From CAZCZU01 sp964503475 (lineage in GTDB: Bacteria; Pseudomonadota; Zetaproteobacteria; Mariprofundales; Mariprofundaceae), in contig CAZCZU010000076.1 of NCBI GenBank assembly GCA_964503475.1, positions 1-5,549 of the forward strand: a stretch of 5,549 nt of DNA. Reading direction: 5' to 3'. Shown one piece after another: positions 5,349 through 5,549 of this stretch (its first letter is position 1; each line of letters opens with the position of its first letter). The notes under the pieces are model-generated. The model worked only from the letters and a program-made list of their open reading frames with translations, made no database searches and was not told the DNA's origin. The translations under genes were made by a program, and so were the position numbers.

Positions 5349-5364
5349 TCATCAAAATTGATGA
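5349..5364. repeat. Palindrome 3 of 3 (candidate operator)
   Basis: TCATCAAAATTGATGA: 7-bp arms with one symmetric change per arm relative to the other two, nested in a longer imperfect dyad (CGCC…GGCG outside). The centre is 61 bp from that of palindrome 2, about six helical turns, and 52 bp before the ATG of the LuxR-type frame. No T-run follows, so it is not a terminator. Confidence 0.5.
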
Positions 5365-5402
5365 GGGCGGATGAGTAGATGCCACATAGAGTGCTAATAC
5401 TC

Positions 5403-5410
5403 AGGGGGAG
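5403..5410 (+). promoter_or_regulatory. Ribosome binding site of the LuxR-type frame
   Basis: AGGGGGAG lies 5 bases before the ATG at 5416, a strong translation start for a frame of only 27 codons inside this window. Confidence 0.55.
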
Positions 5411-5415
5411 AAATC

Positions 5416-5549
5416 ATGGCCAAAGCCGAAGCAATGCCGGCAAGAGATGATCGACTCATGCATGAAATCATAGAACATATCTATGATGCGGCTTCCTGAA
5501 CTCTCCCCATTTTTTGGCTGTAGGAATCGATAAGTGTTTGGGATATTGG
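5416..5549 (+). pseudogene. Start of a probable LuxR-type regulator, interrupted after 27 codons
   Basis: From the ATG at 5416 the frame reads 27 residues ending in HEIIEHIYDAAS, then TGA at 5497-5499. The IIEHIYDAA stretch is the typical opening of many proteobacterial LuxR-family (C-terminal HTH) regulators, which usually continue with a DP-x-x-WP segment and a helix. After the stop, another phase is open from 5487 to the window end and contains FLAVGIDKCLGYW, the sort of helix expected next. One missing base near 5494-5499 would join the two. It may therefore be a frameshifted gene, a sequencing error, or a genuine 27-residue peptide gene; the DNA-binding part would lie beyond the window. 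It is divergent from the FeeM-like operon and shares its palindrome-rich region, the usual place for a local regulator. Confidence 0.45.

Overview
The window looks like a piece of proteobacterial chromosome, probably betaproteobacterial. This is inferred from the protein types (a TrpD2/YbiB-like protein next to a DJ-1/YajL-like protein), the clear Shine-Dalgarno (SD) sites and the moderately high GC of the left half; nothing seen fixes a genus. No RNA genes, CRISPR array, transposase or insertion sequence was found.

Left part (1-2526), conserved-looking and GC-rich. A class I glutamine amidotransferase (219-947, minus) is divergent from a two-gene plus-strand unit: a TrpD2/YbiB-like protein (1016-1975) overlapping by 4 bp a DJ-1/PfpI-family protein (1972-2526). 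A short uncharacterised open frame (45-140, minus) lies at the left edge.

Right part (2550-5549), visibly more AT-rich and regulatory in flavour. On the minus strand, read from the right, come: a FeeM-like N-acyl amino acid synthase (4520-5188); an overlapping, probably translationally coupled heme-oxygenase-like diiron enzyme (3922-4527); a strong bidirectional terminator (3869-3910); a short AraC-family regulator (3332-3763); and a roadblock/LC7-domain protein (2550-3092) with its own good promoter sitting inside a dyad. Divergent from the FeeM-like gene, at the right edge, is the start of what looks like a LuxR-type regulator gene. It begins well but meets a stop after 27 codons, and a plausible continuation lies in another phase.

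The acyltransferase and oxidase form a compact two-enzyme operon that could make and then oxidatively modify an N-acyl amino acid. The intergenic region that controls it holds three related 16-bp palindromes on roughly the same face of the helix, and the operon leader can fold into a hairpin that pairs the start codon region and half of the SD. Together with the neighbouring LuxR-type and AraC-type regulators, this suggests a tightly controlled lipid-like metabolite or signal. The biochemical product and the links between regulators and targets are inference; the gene families, motifs, overlap, palindromes and hairpin are read from the sequence.
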